Shown here in pieces: positions 1 to 8,342 of a stretch of 64,000 nucleotides of DNA. The notes beneath the pieces were generated by a model. That model made no database searches. It was not told where the DNA came from and saw only the letters and a list, made by a program, of their open reading frames with translations. Position numbers and translations under genes: made by a program. How positions within the stretch are numbered: the first letter of the stretch is position 1; every line of letters starts with the position of its first letter. The stretch comes from Actinomyces haliotis (GTDB lineage Bacteria; Actinomycetota; Actinomycetes; Actinomycetales; Actinomycetaceae): the NCBI RefSeq assembly GCF_015355765.1, contig NZ_JACWNA010000003.1, positions 1 through 64,000 of the forward strand, in the 5' to 3' direction.

Positions 1-1
1 C

Positions 2-94
2 CGCCTCGTGCAAGGCCAGGCCACCAACGGCTGGAAGCAGGCCCTCGCCCAGCTCACCGCCGCCTACCCCGACCGCATCAACCCCTACCTCTGA
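2..94 (+). CDS. C-terminal end of an IS256/Mutator-type transposase (partial at window edge)
   Basis: The last 30 codons of an ORF enter from the left edge and end with TGA at 92-94; the peptide finishes AAYPDRINPYL. A pattern W..AL..L...PDRI resembles the extreme C-terminus of IS256-type transposases, and the DNA just downstream looks like an IS256-type terminal inverted repeat. The family assignment rests on a short tail only, so it is tentative. Whether the element is intact cannot be seen. Confidence 0.45.
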   Translation, partial: RLVQGQATNGWKQALAQLTAAYPDRINPYL

Positions 95-100
95 CAACCC

Positions 101-128
101 CACTTACACAAAAACCTTGACAGGCTCC
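101..128. repeat. Putative terminal inverted repeat (right end) of the IS256-type element
   Basis: Seven bases after the transposase stop lies CACTTACACAAAAACC followed by TTGACAGGCTCC. The TTACAC...GACAG layout is typical of IS256-family ends. The partner repeat lies outside the window, so the exact edge and any target duplication cannot be determined. Confidence 0.45.
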
Positions 129-336
129 AGCCTCGAGCGGCTGGTCCCGCACCCACGTTACGAAAGGACTCGAGTCTCGGTCCGTTCCCCTGATCAGCGG
201 TGAACCAGCAGCCCTGCGGCGGCCGGTGACAACACCCCCCGGATCATTGTGAAGACAGGGGCAAGACATCATGCCGACCACCGCTGGCCCGGCCACCGGC
301 ATCCCTACACCGGCAACCACCAACAAGGTAACGGGC

Positions 337-1600
337 ACTGAAGTAGACCTGGACGCCTGTGTCCAGCGTGAAGGAGCGGTGCAGTGCCATCTCCGTACCC
401 TGGTCCCAGGTCAGGGACCTTCGCAGGTGCTCAGGCAGGGCGGACATTGTTCTGACCTGCGCGTCGCGGACCGTGACGATGTCGTGGACCCACCTGGCAG
501 GTGAGCGAGCATCACGTACCTGGTGGAGCGCTCCACGCGCGTGGCGATCGCCCAGGCGTTGTTTTTGCCGATGATCAGGTCGCCCTCCCAGTGGCCCGGC
601 ACCGCCCTGTCCTCCACACTCGCGGGTCGCTGGCTGATGTTGATCATCTCGTCGACGAACCTGTGGGTGCGTCGGGTCGGGTCCTTGTGGAGGTGGCGTC
701 GCACCCGCCCAGTTCGCAGGGCAGCGGCAACCTCCCGCCTCACGCCCCGCGGGCCTGGACGTAGATCGCCTGGTAGATCGTCTCGGTGCTCACGCGCATG
801 CTCTCGTCGTCGGGGTACTCGCGAACGATCGCATGATGGATCTGCTCAGGCGACCACTGCAGCCCCAGGCGCTCGACCACGACGTCGCGCAGGGGCCCTG
901 GGGCGACGAGCTTGGCGGCCTTGGGACGACGCCGGGACACGACCCAGGCGCGCTGCGCCTGGTAGGGGCGGTAGTACCCGTCGGCGCCACCGTGATGGTC
1001 GATCTCCCTCTTGACGGTCGAGGCCGGCCGGCCCAGCGCCCGAGCGATGGCCCGCAAGGACTCGCCCTCGCGGCGCATGTCGGCGATCGTCTCGCGCTCG
1101 AGAAGGGTCAGGAACCGGCGATGCAACGGCCGGGTCAGGGCCTCGGCACTCAGCGGTGAGGACGTCATGCCCACCATGGTGACGCGCCCGCCGGCCGAAT
1201 CCGCCCTCCGGAGGTCAAGGTAGAGACGCACTCCGTGGCTCTTGCGCACGCCCAGGTCTCAGTCCCGGGCCGTGCGCACGTTGACGCCCACGGTCCTGGC
1301 CGCTCGGGCCCGGGGCACGCCATCCTGACGCAACTGCTCGTACTCGCCACGCCGGGGATGAGGACGGGACGGAGCCGTTCCCGTGCCGCTCACGCCCGCC
1401 TTGCGCGCCCACCCGTACGCCGTGTTCTCGTTGACCCCCACACGCCGGGCGGCCAAGCGGATAACCCCCTCGCAGCGGTCCAGCTCAACGAACAACCTCT
1501 CCTTATCCGACAACGACACGATCCTCGCAACCCCTTCCAGGTAGAAAGCGTTGCGAGGACCGCTAGAACCCGCCCTCACGAGTGTGTGCTCCCAGGGCAC
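337..1600 (-). pseudogene. IS30-family transposase, disrupted
   Basis: Reading the minus strand from about 1600 gives an IS30 transposase in fragments. First come helix-turn-helix segments (RLAARRVGVNENTAYGWARK; ERETIADMRREGESLRAIAR), then an SPEQI..ETIYQAIYVQ region, then the DDE-domain blocks VPGHWEGDLIIGKNN and LTWDQGTEMA. Four lesions are visible. An in-frame TGA at 1259-1261 replaces the Trp expected in ARD-W-DLGVRKS. A one-base loss at about 742-744 falls in the expected GA-L-RRE. A second frame change lies at about 485-495. Homology stops at VYF near 337, before the expected catalytic C-terminal block with the last acidic residue. The element is therefore dead. No terminal repeats were identified. 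Bases 129-336 hold no recognisable gene. Confidence 0.85.
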
Positions 1601-1770
1601 GGTCTCGTGGGCAAAGGCGCGGTCTCGACGTCGCGCGGACCGCTCAGCCCGCGGTGCGCGGTCTCGACGCCCTGCTGACCGCTCTGCGGGGACTCGACGG
1701 CGCGTCGGTCTCCCCGCACAGCATCAGCGTCATCTGGCCCGCTCGCCTCGGGCAGGCAGCGGCGGTGCCC

Positions 1771-1776
1771 TATGCT
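1771..1776 (+). promoter_or_regulatory. Possible -10 box for the DeoR-type regulator
   Basis: TATGCT lies 54 bases before the ATG at 1831. No convincing -35 hexamer was seen. A GGGAAGG ribosome binding site follows at 1818-1824. The rest of 1601-1830 holds only a short direct repeat (GCGCGGTCTCGACG, at about 1618 and 1656). Confidence 0.35.
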
Positions 1777-1830
1777 GGCCGAGCCCGACACCGGCGCTCA
1801 CGCTGGGGCCACCGAGCGGGAAGGCACCCG

Positions 1831-2607
1831 ATGAACCGTCATGACAGGCTCTCCGCCATCCTCGGCATGGTCGTGGAGGCGGGCGGCGTCTCCGTCGCCG
1901 AGATCGTGGACCGCCTCGGGGTCTCCCCCGCGACGGCACGGCGGGACCTGGACCGCCTCGCCGAGCAGCAGCTCGTCATCCGGACACGCGGTGGTGCCTC
2001 CGCCAACCCCTCGTCGGCCGAGCTCCCGCTGCGGTACCGGACCACGCGCATGGGCGACGAGAAGACACGGATCGCACGGGCCGCGGCCGCACTCGTCTCC
2101 CCCGGGGACACGGTCGGGCTCAACGGTGGCACCACGACGACCGAGGTGGCCCGGGAGATCGCGCTCCTGCCGGCTCTGGGGACTCCGACGGCACCGGTCA
2201 CCGTCGTGACGAACGCGGTCAACATCGCCTCGGAGCTCACGGTGAGGCAGGGCGTGCGTGTCGTCGTCACGGGCGGCGTGGCGCGCTCGCGCTCCTACGA
2301 GCTGACGGGCCCGCTCTCCGAGCTCATCCTGCCGTCGATCTCCGTGGGAACGCTCTTCCTCGGGGCCGAGGGCCTCGACGGCCGGGCGGCCTACGCGCAG
2401 CACGAGGGCGAGGCCGCGGTCAACGGAGCCTTCGTGCGGGCGGCGCGACGCGTCGTCGCCGTCGTTGATTCCAGCAAGCTCGGTCAGCAGGCCTTCGCGG
2501 TCATCTGCGAGACCAGCGCCATCGACCTGCTCCTCACGGACGAGGGCGCGACCGAGGCGCAGCTGGCACCGCTCCGCGCCGCCGGCGTCGAGATCAGGAC
2601 GGTCTGA
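1831..2607 (+). CDS. DeoR-family transcriptional regulator
   Basis: 258 aa. The N-terminal DeoR helix-turn-helix (residues about 5-57) contains the VSVAEIVDRLGVSPATARRD recognition region. The rest is a DeoRC sensor fold of the ribose-5-phosphate-isomerase superfamily, with DTVGLNGGTTTTEVAR and VVTNAVNIA phosphate-binding loops and a VVDSSKLG motif near the C-terminus. Such proteins usually repress sugar-catabolic operons and respond to a phosphorylated sugar. The ATG at 1831 was chosen over longer frames because it follows GGGAAGG and begins the family-typical RHDRLSAIL. No sugar operon is adjacent (IS debris upstream, convergent gpx downstream), so the effector and target cannot be inferred; it may be an orphaned regulator. 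Confidence 0.85.
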   Translation: MNRHDRLSAILGMVVEAGGVSVAEIVDRLGVSPATARRDLDRLAEQQLVIRTRGGASANPSSAELPLRYRTTRMGDEKTRIARAAAALVSPGDTVGLNGGTTTTEVAREIALLPALGTPTAPVTVVTNAVNIASELTVRQGVRVVVTGGVARSRSYELTGPLSELILPSISVGTLFLGAEGLDGRAAYAQHEGEAAVNGAFVRAARRVVAVVDSSKLGQQAFAVICETSAIDLLLTDEGATEAQLAPLRAAGVEIRTV

Positions 2608-2682
2608 GCCCGGGGTCGCGGAGACCGGGCCGCCTCGTACCTCGGCGGGACGGAGCCGCGCGGCCGGACGCGCGAGCGCTCG

Positions 2683-3165
2683 TCAGGCCCACAGGGCGGC
2701 GTCGATGGCCCTGCGCAGGCGCTCGGGCGCCGTCGTCGGCGCGAAGCGGGACAGCACCCGTCCGTCCCGCGAGATGAGGAACTTCGTGTAGTTCCACCGG
2801 ATCGCGGAGCTCGCGCGGCCGGGCTTCTCGTGCTGCATCCACTGCCACAGCGGGTGAGCGAAGGGGCCGTTGACCTCGACCTTGGCGAAGAGCGGGAAGG
2901 TGATCCCGTAGCGGTCCTGGCAGACGGACTCGACCTGCGCGTTGGATCCCGGCTCCTCGTGGAGGAACTGGTTGCACGGGAAGCCCAGCACGACGACGCC
3001 CCTGTCGGCGTAGTCACGCCAGAGCCGCTCGAACCCCCGCAGCTGGAAGACGAGTGGGCAGCGCGTCGCTGTGTTCGTCACGATGACGGTCTTGCCGCGG
3101 AACTCCTCCATCGACAGGGGAGTCCCGTCGATGGTGTTGGCGGTGAAGTCGTAGAAGCTGGTCAC
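2683..3165 (-). CDS. Glutathione peroxidase-family thiol peroxidase
   Basis: 160 aa, the normal size for bacterial Cys-GPx enzymes, which reduce hydroperoxides and in bacteria usually use thioredoxin. The peroxidatic Cys is Cys36, in [11 protein letters not shown]; the common motif is NVAS.CG.T, so this is a divergent version. The second conserved block FPCNQF supplies Cys64 and the catalytic Gln66, and WNYTKFLI supplies the Trp/Asn of the active site. The GTG at 3163-3165 overlaps the proA TGA in a GTGA arrangement, implying translational coupling; the longer frame to 3198 would run into proA. Finding a peroxidase fused by overlap to a proline-biosynthesis gene is unusual; in many actinobacteria nadD follows proA. 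No mycothiol or glutathione genes lie nearby. Confidence 0.88.
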   Translation of the reverse strand: MTSFYDFTANTIDGTPLSMEEFRGKTVIVTNTATRCPLVFQLRGFERLWRDYADRGVVVLGFPCNQFLHEEPGSNAQVESVCQDRYGITFPLFAKVEVNGPFAHPLWQWMQHEKPGRASSAIRWNYTKFLISRDGRVLSRFAPTTAPERLRRAIDAALWA

Positions 3166-4475
3166 GGCCGCACGTGTCCTTCCCCCTCGACGAGCCACGA
3201 GGTCGTTGTCAGGGCGCTGAGTCCCATGGGGCCCCGGGCGTGGAGCTTCTGGGTGGAGATGCCGAGCTCGGCGCCGAGGCCGAGCTGACCCCCGTCGGTG
3301 AAGCGTGTCGAGGCGTTGACCATGATGGCGGCGGAGTCCACGAGGGAGGCGAAGCGGTTGATGACGCGCACGTCGGTCGCCAGGACCGCCTCGGTGTGGC
3401 CGGTCGAGTACCGGGCGATGTGCTCGATGGCGTCGTCGGCGTCGTCGACGACGCGGACCGCCAGGTCGAGGCTGCCGTACTCGGTGGCCCAGTCCTTCTC
3501 GGTGGCCGGGACGAGGAGGTCCTCGTGGCCGGTCTCCGCCGCGGGGGCGGTGAGGACGGCACGGGCGGCGTCGTCGGCGTGGAGCGTCGTGCCCTTCTCC
3601 CAGAGGGCGGCGGCCGCCACGGGCAGGTACTCCTCAGCGACGTCGCGGTGGACGAGGAGGGTCTCGGCGGCGTTGCACACGCCGACGCGCTGGGTCTTGG
3701 CGTTGACGATGATGGCGACGGCGTCGTCCACGTCCGCGGAGGCGTCGACGTAGACGTGGCAGTTCCCGGAGCCGGTCTCGATGACGGGCACCGATGACTG
3801 CTCGACGACGGCCCTGATGAGCCCGGCGCCGCCGCGGGGCACGAGGACGTCGACGAGCCCGCGGGCCTGCATGAGGGCTGTCGCCCCCGCACGCCCGGCC
3901 GGGTCGATGGTGGCGACGAGGTCCGCGGGGAGCCCGACGTCCTCGAGGGCGGCGCGCAGGACGTCGACGATGGCCGCGTTGGAGGACTCCGCGGCGCTGC
4001 CGCCCCGCAGGAGGACGGCGTTCCCGGACTTGAGGGTGAGGGCGGCGACGTCGACGGTGACGTTGGGGCGGGCCTCGTAGATCATGCCGACGACGCCGAG
4101 GGGGACGCGACGGCGGCGCACGCGCAGCCCGTTGGGGAGGGTCTGCCCGTCGACGACCTCGCCCACCGGGTCGGGAAGGGAGGCAACCTCGCGGACGGCC
4201 TCGGCGATGGCGGCGACGCGCTCGGGCGTGAGCGTGAGGCGGTCGACGAGCCCCTCCTTCATCCCGGCGGCGCGGGCGCGCTCGAGGTCCTCAGCGTTCG
4301 CCGCGACGACGCGCTCCGTGGCGGCCTCGAGGGCGTCGGCGAGAGCGCCGAGAGCGGCGTCCTTCATGTCGCGCGTGGCGACGGCGACGGCACGCTGCGC
4401 GGCGCGGGCCCGCACGGCGAGGGCCTCGACGTACGCGGTCGCGTCGCTGGGATCGGGGAGGGTGGTCACGGACAT
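3162..4475 (-). CDS. proA: Gamma-glutamyl phosphate reductase
   Basis: 437 aa aldehyde-dehydrogenase-superfamily enzyme. It reduces gamma-glutamyl phosphate to glutamate semialdehyde with NADPH, the second step of proline synthesis. Family blocks are clear: [29 protein letters not shown], the catalytic-Cys loop [19 protein letters not shown], and the C-terminal [25 protein letters not shown]. The start ATG lies six bases after a TAGCAT -10 element (minus strand), so the mRNA is probably leaderless and proA is transcribed separately from proB, which lies 189 bp upstream on the same strand. The stop overlaps the gpx start. Confidence 0.97.
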   Translation of the reverse strand: MSVTTLPDPSDATAYVEALAVRARAAQRAVAVATRDMKDAALGALADALEAATERVVAANAEDLERARAAGMKEGLVDRLTLTPERVAAIAEAVREVASLPDPVGEVVDGQTLPNGLRVRRRRVPLGVVGMIYEARPNVTVDVAALTLKSGNAVLLRGGSAAESSNAAIVDVLRAALEDVGLPADLVATIDPAGRAGATALMQARGLVDVLVPRGGAGLIRAVVEQSSVPVIETGSGNCHVYVDASADVDDAVAIIVNAKTQRVGVCNAAETLLVHRDVAEEYLPVAAAALWEKGTTLHADDAARAVLTAPAAETGHEDLLVPATEKDWATEYGSLDLAVRVVDDADDAIEHIARYSTGHTEAVLATDVRVINRFASLVDSAAIMVNASTRFTDGGQLGLGAELGISTQKLHARGPMGLSALTTTSWLVEGEGHVRP

Positions 4476-4481
4476 GGGCCC

Positions 4482-4487
4482 ATGCTA
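4482..4487 (-). promoter_or_regulatory. -10 element for leaderless proA
   Basis: TAGCAT on the minus strand, six bases (GGGCCC) before the ATG at 4475, so transcription is predicted to begin at or next to the start codon. The remaining 4488-4664 interval downstream of proB holds small inverted repeats but no gene. Confidence 0.55.
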
Positions 4488-4664
4488 GGGCCCGCCCCCG
4501 AGGGCTGGGACGACGGTCATACTGCGGACGCCGCACCACCCGGGCGCGGACGGCCCTGCCCTCAGACGCCTGCGCAGGTCATGGTCGGTCCTCGCCGGCC
4601 GACCGCGGCTCGGCGGCGTCGCGAGCGTCACGGTCACGATCCGGTGACGGCGGAGCGCCGGGCG

Positions 4665-5798
4665 CTACTCCCCCGCGGTCCGGGGCAGCTCAGCGAGGTC
4701 ATCCCGGTGGACGACGGGAGCGACGTGATCAGGTGCGGGACGCCCGGCGGCGCGCGCCGCGAGCACCTCGGCGAGGTCCGCCGCCGAGTACCGGCAGATC
4801 CCGCGCGCCACGGTCCGCTCGGGGCCGACGACCTCGACGACGGAGCCGGACTCGAAGTCCCCGTCCACGCCGATGACGCCGGGCAGGAGGAGCGACTTCT
4901 TGCCCACGGTGACGGCGCGGGCCGCCCCGGCGTCGACGAGGACGCGGCCCTCGGGCTGCGAGGCGTGGGCCATCCAGAGACGGCGGCTCGGGCGGTGCGG
5001 CCCCGTCGGGAGGAACCAGGTGCCCAGCTCCGCCGGGACCTCGGGACCGCCGAGGAGGCGCGGGGCGTCGTCGGCCGAGGCGATGATCGTCGCCGTCCCG
5101 GAGGCGCCCGCGATAGCCGCGGCCTGCGCCTTCGTGCGCATCCCACCGGTGCCGAGCGCGCTGCCACGCCCCGAGACGTTGACCCGCTCGAGGTCCCCGG
5201 GGCCGGAGACGAGGCGGACGGGGCGAGCCCCGGGGTTGCCGGGCCGGTCGGTCCACATGCCGTCGACGTCGGTGAAGAGCACGAGGACGTCGGCGGTGAC
5301 GAGGTGCGCGACGAGGGCGGCGAGGTGGTCGTTGTCGCCGAGGTTGAACTCGGTCGTGGCCACGGCGTCGTTCTCGTTGACGATGGGGACGGCACCCATG
5401 GACAGCAGAGCGGCGAAGGTGGAGCGCACCGTGCGGTAGTGGTGCCGCACGGCGACGTCCTGGGCCGTGAGCAGCACCTGCGCGGTCACGACGCCGTAGG
5501 CGCTCATCGCGGTCTCCCACCGGGAGACGAGGCGTCCCTGACCGACCGAGGCGGCCGCCTGGAGCAGGCGCAGCTCGCCGGGGCGCTCGTCGAGCCCGAG
5601 GGCCGGAAGACCGGCGGCGACGGCGCCCGAGGAGACGAGGACGACCTCGTGGCCCCGGCGCTTAAGGCCCGCGATGAGGCGGGCGAGGATGTCGATGCGG
5701 TTGAGGTTGAGCCCGCCGTCAGGCCGCGTCAGGGAGGACGAGCCGACCTTGAGGACGACGCGCGCCCCCGCCGACAGCGCCGCGGGCCGCTCGGTCAC
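4665..5798 (-). CDS. proB: Glutamate 5-kinase with C-terminal PUA domain
   Basis: 377 aa. It phosphorylates glutamate with ATP, the first committed and feedback-inhibited step of proline synthesis. The amino-acid-kinase domain covers residues about 10-260, with [27 protein letters not shown] and [16 protein letters not shown] domain follows from about 280 to 360 ([21 protein letters not shown]). The GTG at 5796-5798 overlaps the obg stop in a GTGA arrangement; longer in-frame extensions would only cover obg. It is translationally coupled to obg. Confidence 0.96.
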   Translation of the reverse strand: MTERPAALSAGARVVLKVGSSSLTRPDGGLNLNRIDILARLIAGLKRRGHEVVLVSSGAVAAGLPALGLDERPGELRLLQAAASVGQGRLVSRWETAMSAYGVVTAQVLLTAQDVAVRHHYRTVRSTFAALLSMGAVPIVNENDAVATTEFNLGDNDHLAALVAHLVTADVLVLFTDVDGMWTDRPGNPGARPVRLVSGPGDLERVNVSGRGSALGTGGMRTKAQAAAIAGASGTATIIASADDAPRLLGGPEVPAELGTWFLPTGPHRPSRRLWMAHASQPEGRVLVDAGAARAVTVGKKSLLLPGVIGVDGDFESGSVVEVVGPERTVARGICRYSAADLAEVLAARAAGRPAPDHVAPVVHRDDLAELPRTAGE

Positions 5799-7369
5799 TG
5801 CGCGTCCTCGTCCCAGCCGGCGTCGGTCCACAGACCCTCGGCCGCCTCCTCGCGCAGCTCCTGGCGGGCAGCCTCCTTGGCGTCCATGCGGTCGTGGTAC
5901 TGCGCGCGACGCTCGGCGTTGGTGCGGCGGCGGTAGTCCTCGACGCGGGTGTCGGTGCCGCGGGCCCCGAGCAGCTCGGCGCCGGTGGAGACGGTCGGCT
6001 CCCAGGAGAACATGACACCGCCCTCGAGGTCGCCGATGAGGACCGCGTCGCCGGCGTGGGCGCCGGCCTTGACGAGCTCGTCCTCGACGCCGGCGGTGGC
6101 GAGGCGGTCGGCGAGGTAGCCGACGGCCTCGTTGTTGCCGAAGTCGGTCTGGAGGACCCACTCCTCGGGCTTCTCGCCGCGGACCTGGTAGACAAGGCCC
6201 TCCGTGGGATGGTGGACGGCACGGACGCTGGCAACGGGCTCGCCCTTGCGACGGCCGACCGAGGCAGGGCGGATGACGGGCCGTGCCTCCTGCTCGGCGG
6301 CCTCCGCGGCCTCGGCGGCCTTGCGGGCGGCCTCAACGCGCTCGGCGAGGGCGAAGGAGAAGGGGCGCAGGCCGGTGTGGGCGACGGCGGAGACCTCGAA
6401 GACCGGAAGGCCCCGGGCCTCGACGTCGGCGCGCACGAACTCGGCGAGCTCAGCCGCCTCAGGGACGTCGACCTTGTTGAGGACGACGACACGGGGCCGT
6501 TCCATGAGGGGCACGCGGCCGGTGACGGAGGGATCGTCCTCGGTGTCGCCGAGGCGCTCGGAGTAGGCGGCGAGCTCGGCCTCGATCGTGTCGAGGTCGG
6601 AGAGCGGGTCGCGTCCCGGCTCGAGCGTCGCGCAGTCGAGGACGTGAACGATGACGCTCGTGCGCTCGATGTGCCGGAGGAACTCCAGGCCGAGCCCCTT
6701 GCCCTCGGAGGCGCCCGGGATGAGACCGGGTACGTCGGCGATCGTGTACCGGGTGGAGCCCGCCTCGACGACCCCGAGGTTCGGCACGAGGGTGGTGAAG
6801 GGGTAGTCGGCGATCTTCGGGCGCGCGGCGCTCATCGCCGCGATGAGGGAGGACTTGCCGGCGCTCGGGTAGCCGACGAGGGCGACGTCGGCGATCGTCT
6901 TGAGCTCGAGGGTGACGTCGTGGGCCTGTCCGGGCAGTCCCAGGAGGTGGAAGCCCGGCGCGCGGCGCTTGGAGGAGGCGAGCGAGAAGTTGCCGCGTCC
7001 GCCGGTGCCACCGCGGGCGATGACGACGCTCGCGTCGGGCTCGATGAGGTCGGCGATGACGGTGCCGTCCTCGTCCTTGACGACGGTGCCCTGCGGGACG
7101 GGCAGGACGAGGTCCTTGCCGTCCACCCCGCGGCGCCAGTCGCCCATGCCGGGGGTGCCCTTGCCGGCAACCTGGTGCGGTGAGCGGTGGTAGGTGAGCA
7201 GGGTCGTCACCTGGGGGTCGACGGTGAGGACGACGTCGCCCCCGTGACCGCCGTCGCCGCCGTCAGGGCCCGCGAGGGGCTTGAACTTCTCCCGGTGGAT
7301 GGAGGTGCAGCCGTTGCCGCCGTCGCCGCCGGCGACGTGGAGGACCACTCGGTCGATGAAGCTGGGCAT
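5795..7369 (-). CDS. obg: GTPase Obg/CgtA
   Basis: 524 aa essential ribosome-associated GTPase linked to 50S assembly and stringent signalling. The glycine-rich Obg fold spans residues 1-160 (GGDGGNGC..., [12 protein letters not shown]). The G domain follows, with [11 protein letters not shown] (P-loop), [16 protein letters not shown] (G3) and VLNKVDVPE (G4). An OCT/TGS-like C-terminal domain covers about 390-480 ([21 protein letters not shown]), and a charged tail ends the protein. The ATG is preceded by AGGAGG. It stands in the conserved order rplU-rpmA-obg-proB and is coupled to proB by a four-base overlap. Confidence 0.97.
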   Translation of the reverse strand: MPSFIDRVVLHVAGGDGGNGCTSIHREKFKPLAGPDGGDGGHGGDVVLTVDPQVTTLLTYHRSPHQVAGKGTPGMGDWRRGVDGKDLVLPVPQGTVVKDEDGTVIADLIEPDASVVIARGGTGGRGNFSLASSKRRAPGFHLLGLPGQAHDVTLELKTIADVALVGYPSAGKSSLIAAMSAARPKIADYPFTTLVPNLGVVEAGSTRYTIADVPGLIPGASEGKGLGLEFLRHIERTSVIVHVLDCATLEPGRDPLSDLDTIEAELAAYSERLGDTEDDPSVTGRVPLMERPRVVVLNKVDVPEAAELAEFVRADVEARGLPVFEVSAVAHTGLRPFSFALAERVEAARKAAEAAEAAEQEARPVIRPASVGRRKGEPVASVRAVHHPTEGLVYQVRGEKPEEWVLQTDFGNNEAVGYLADRLATAGVEDELVKAGAHAGDAVLIGDLEGGVMFSWEPTVSTGAELLGARGTDTRVEDYRRRTNAERRAQYHDRMDAKEAARQELREEAAEGLWTDAGWDEDAQ

Positions 7370-7508
7370 GAGCGTCCTCCTGGACGTGGGTGGTCGGTGG
7401 CGGTCGGTGCGTCCGGGACACCCTGGTGCTCACCAGTGCCCGGACGCGGCGCGAGGGCGGACGGCCGAAGCCGTTCGCCCTCGCGTGGTGATGCTTGCGC
7501 GGTGAGGC

Positions 7509-7766
7509 TCAGGCCTCAGCGAGCACGACGTTGACGACCTTGCGGCCGTGGCGCGTGCCGAACTCGACGCTGCCGTCGGCGGTGGCGAACAGGGTGTCGT
7601 CCTTGCCGCGGCTCACGTTGTTGCCGGGGTGGAAGTGGGTGCCGCGCTGACGGACGATGATCTCGCCGGCGCCGACGAACTGGCCGCCGAAGCGCTTGAC
7701 GCCGAGGCGCTGCGCGTTCGAGTCACGGCCGTTGCGGGAGGAACCAAGACCCTTCTTGTGTGCCAT
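7509..7766 (-). CDS. rpmA: 50S ribosomal protein L27
   Basis: 85 aa. Standard L27 N-terminus [19 protein letters not shown], the part that reaches the peptidyl-transferase centre, followed by [22 protein letters not shown] and H.G.NV..GKD..LFA. No cleavable N-terminal extension of the Firmicutes type. It is 50 bp downstream of rplU in the same transcript. Confidence 0.98.
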   Translation of the reverse strand: MAHKKGLGSSRNGRDSNAQRLGVKRFGGQFVGAGEIIVRQRGTHFHPGNNVSRGKDDTLFATADGSVEFGTRHGRKVVNVVLAEA

Positions 7767-7816
7767 GGTGAGGCTTCTTTCTCTCGAGCGATGCGTTCAG
7801 GATGCCGCGAGGGCGG

Positions 7817-8125
7817 TCACTTGATCGCGGTGACCTTGACGGCCGTGAGCTTGGCGCGGTGACCCTGGCGCTTGCGGAAGCCCGTCTTGTTCTTGAACTT
7901 GAGGATGTTGATCTTGGGGCCCTTCTCGTCGCCGACGATCTCGGCGGTGACGGAGGCCTTGGCCAGGTCGGCAGCGGCGGTGGTCACCTTGTCGCCGTCC
8001 ACCAGCACGACGGGGGCGAGGGAGACCTCGTCGCCGATCTTGCCGGCAAGCTTGTCGACAACCACGACGTCGCCGACGGAGACCTTCTCCTGACGGCCGC
8101 CGGCCTTGACGATCGCGTAGACCAC
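7817..8125 (-). CDS. rplU: 50S ribosomal protein L21
   Basis: 102 aa. The conserved L21 core is present: [18 protein letters not shown] at the N-terminus, and [21 protein letters not shown], the rRNA-binding KRxxGHR segment, near the C-terminus. The GTG at 8123-8125 was chosen because family members start at this position; an in-frame TTG four codons earlier (8137) is an alternative. The leader between 8126 and 8298 includes a CATAAAGT-like -10 (minus strand, near 8242) and a small GGTGC/GCACC hairpin. Confidence 0.95.
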   Translation of the reverse strand: MVYAIVKAGGRQEKVSVGDVVVVDKLAGKIGDEVSLAPVVLVDGDKVTTAAADLAKASVTAEIVGDEKGPKINILKFKNKTGFRKRQGHRAKLTAVKVTAIK

Positions 8126-8298
8126 TTGGATGCTCAATTCTGTCGTATCTTCGGACGCTCTCCTCCGGGCTCCTCACTCTGGGCGGGAGGACGGGAGGGC
8201 TGTCTCCTGGGCTGCGGTGCAAGAACGCACCGGCGGACCACTTTATGCGATCGACACCGTGGGACCAACCCGGCTCCCGGGCCGCCACCTGTGTTCTT

Positions 8299-8332
8299 CC
8301 GCACGGCGGCGGCGCAAACCGCCGCCGTGCGG
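8299..8332. terminator. GC-rich hairpin terminator after rne
   Basis: Perfect 14-bp stem CCGCACGGCGGCGG / CCGCCGCCGTGCGG with a six-base loop, beginning ten bases after the rne stop. No T-tract follows on either strand. Confidence 0.65.
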
Positions 8333-8342
8333 AGTCACGGCG

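Noticed and set aside
129-336. Short ORFs between the IS256-type end and the IS30 remnant
   Set aside because: They overlap on several frames, show no family motif, and lie in insertion-sequence debris.
8126-8137. TTG at 8137 as the rplU start
   Set aside because: It would add four residues absent from L21 proteins; the GTG at 8125 gives the family N-terminus.
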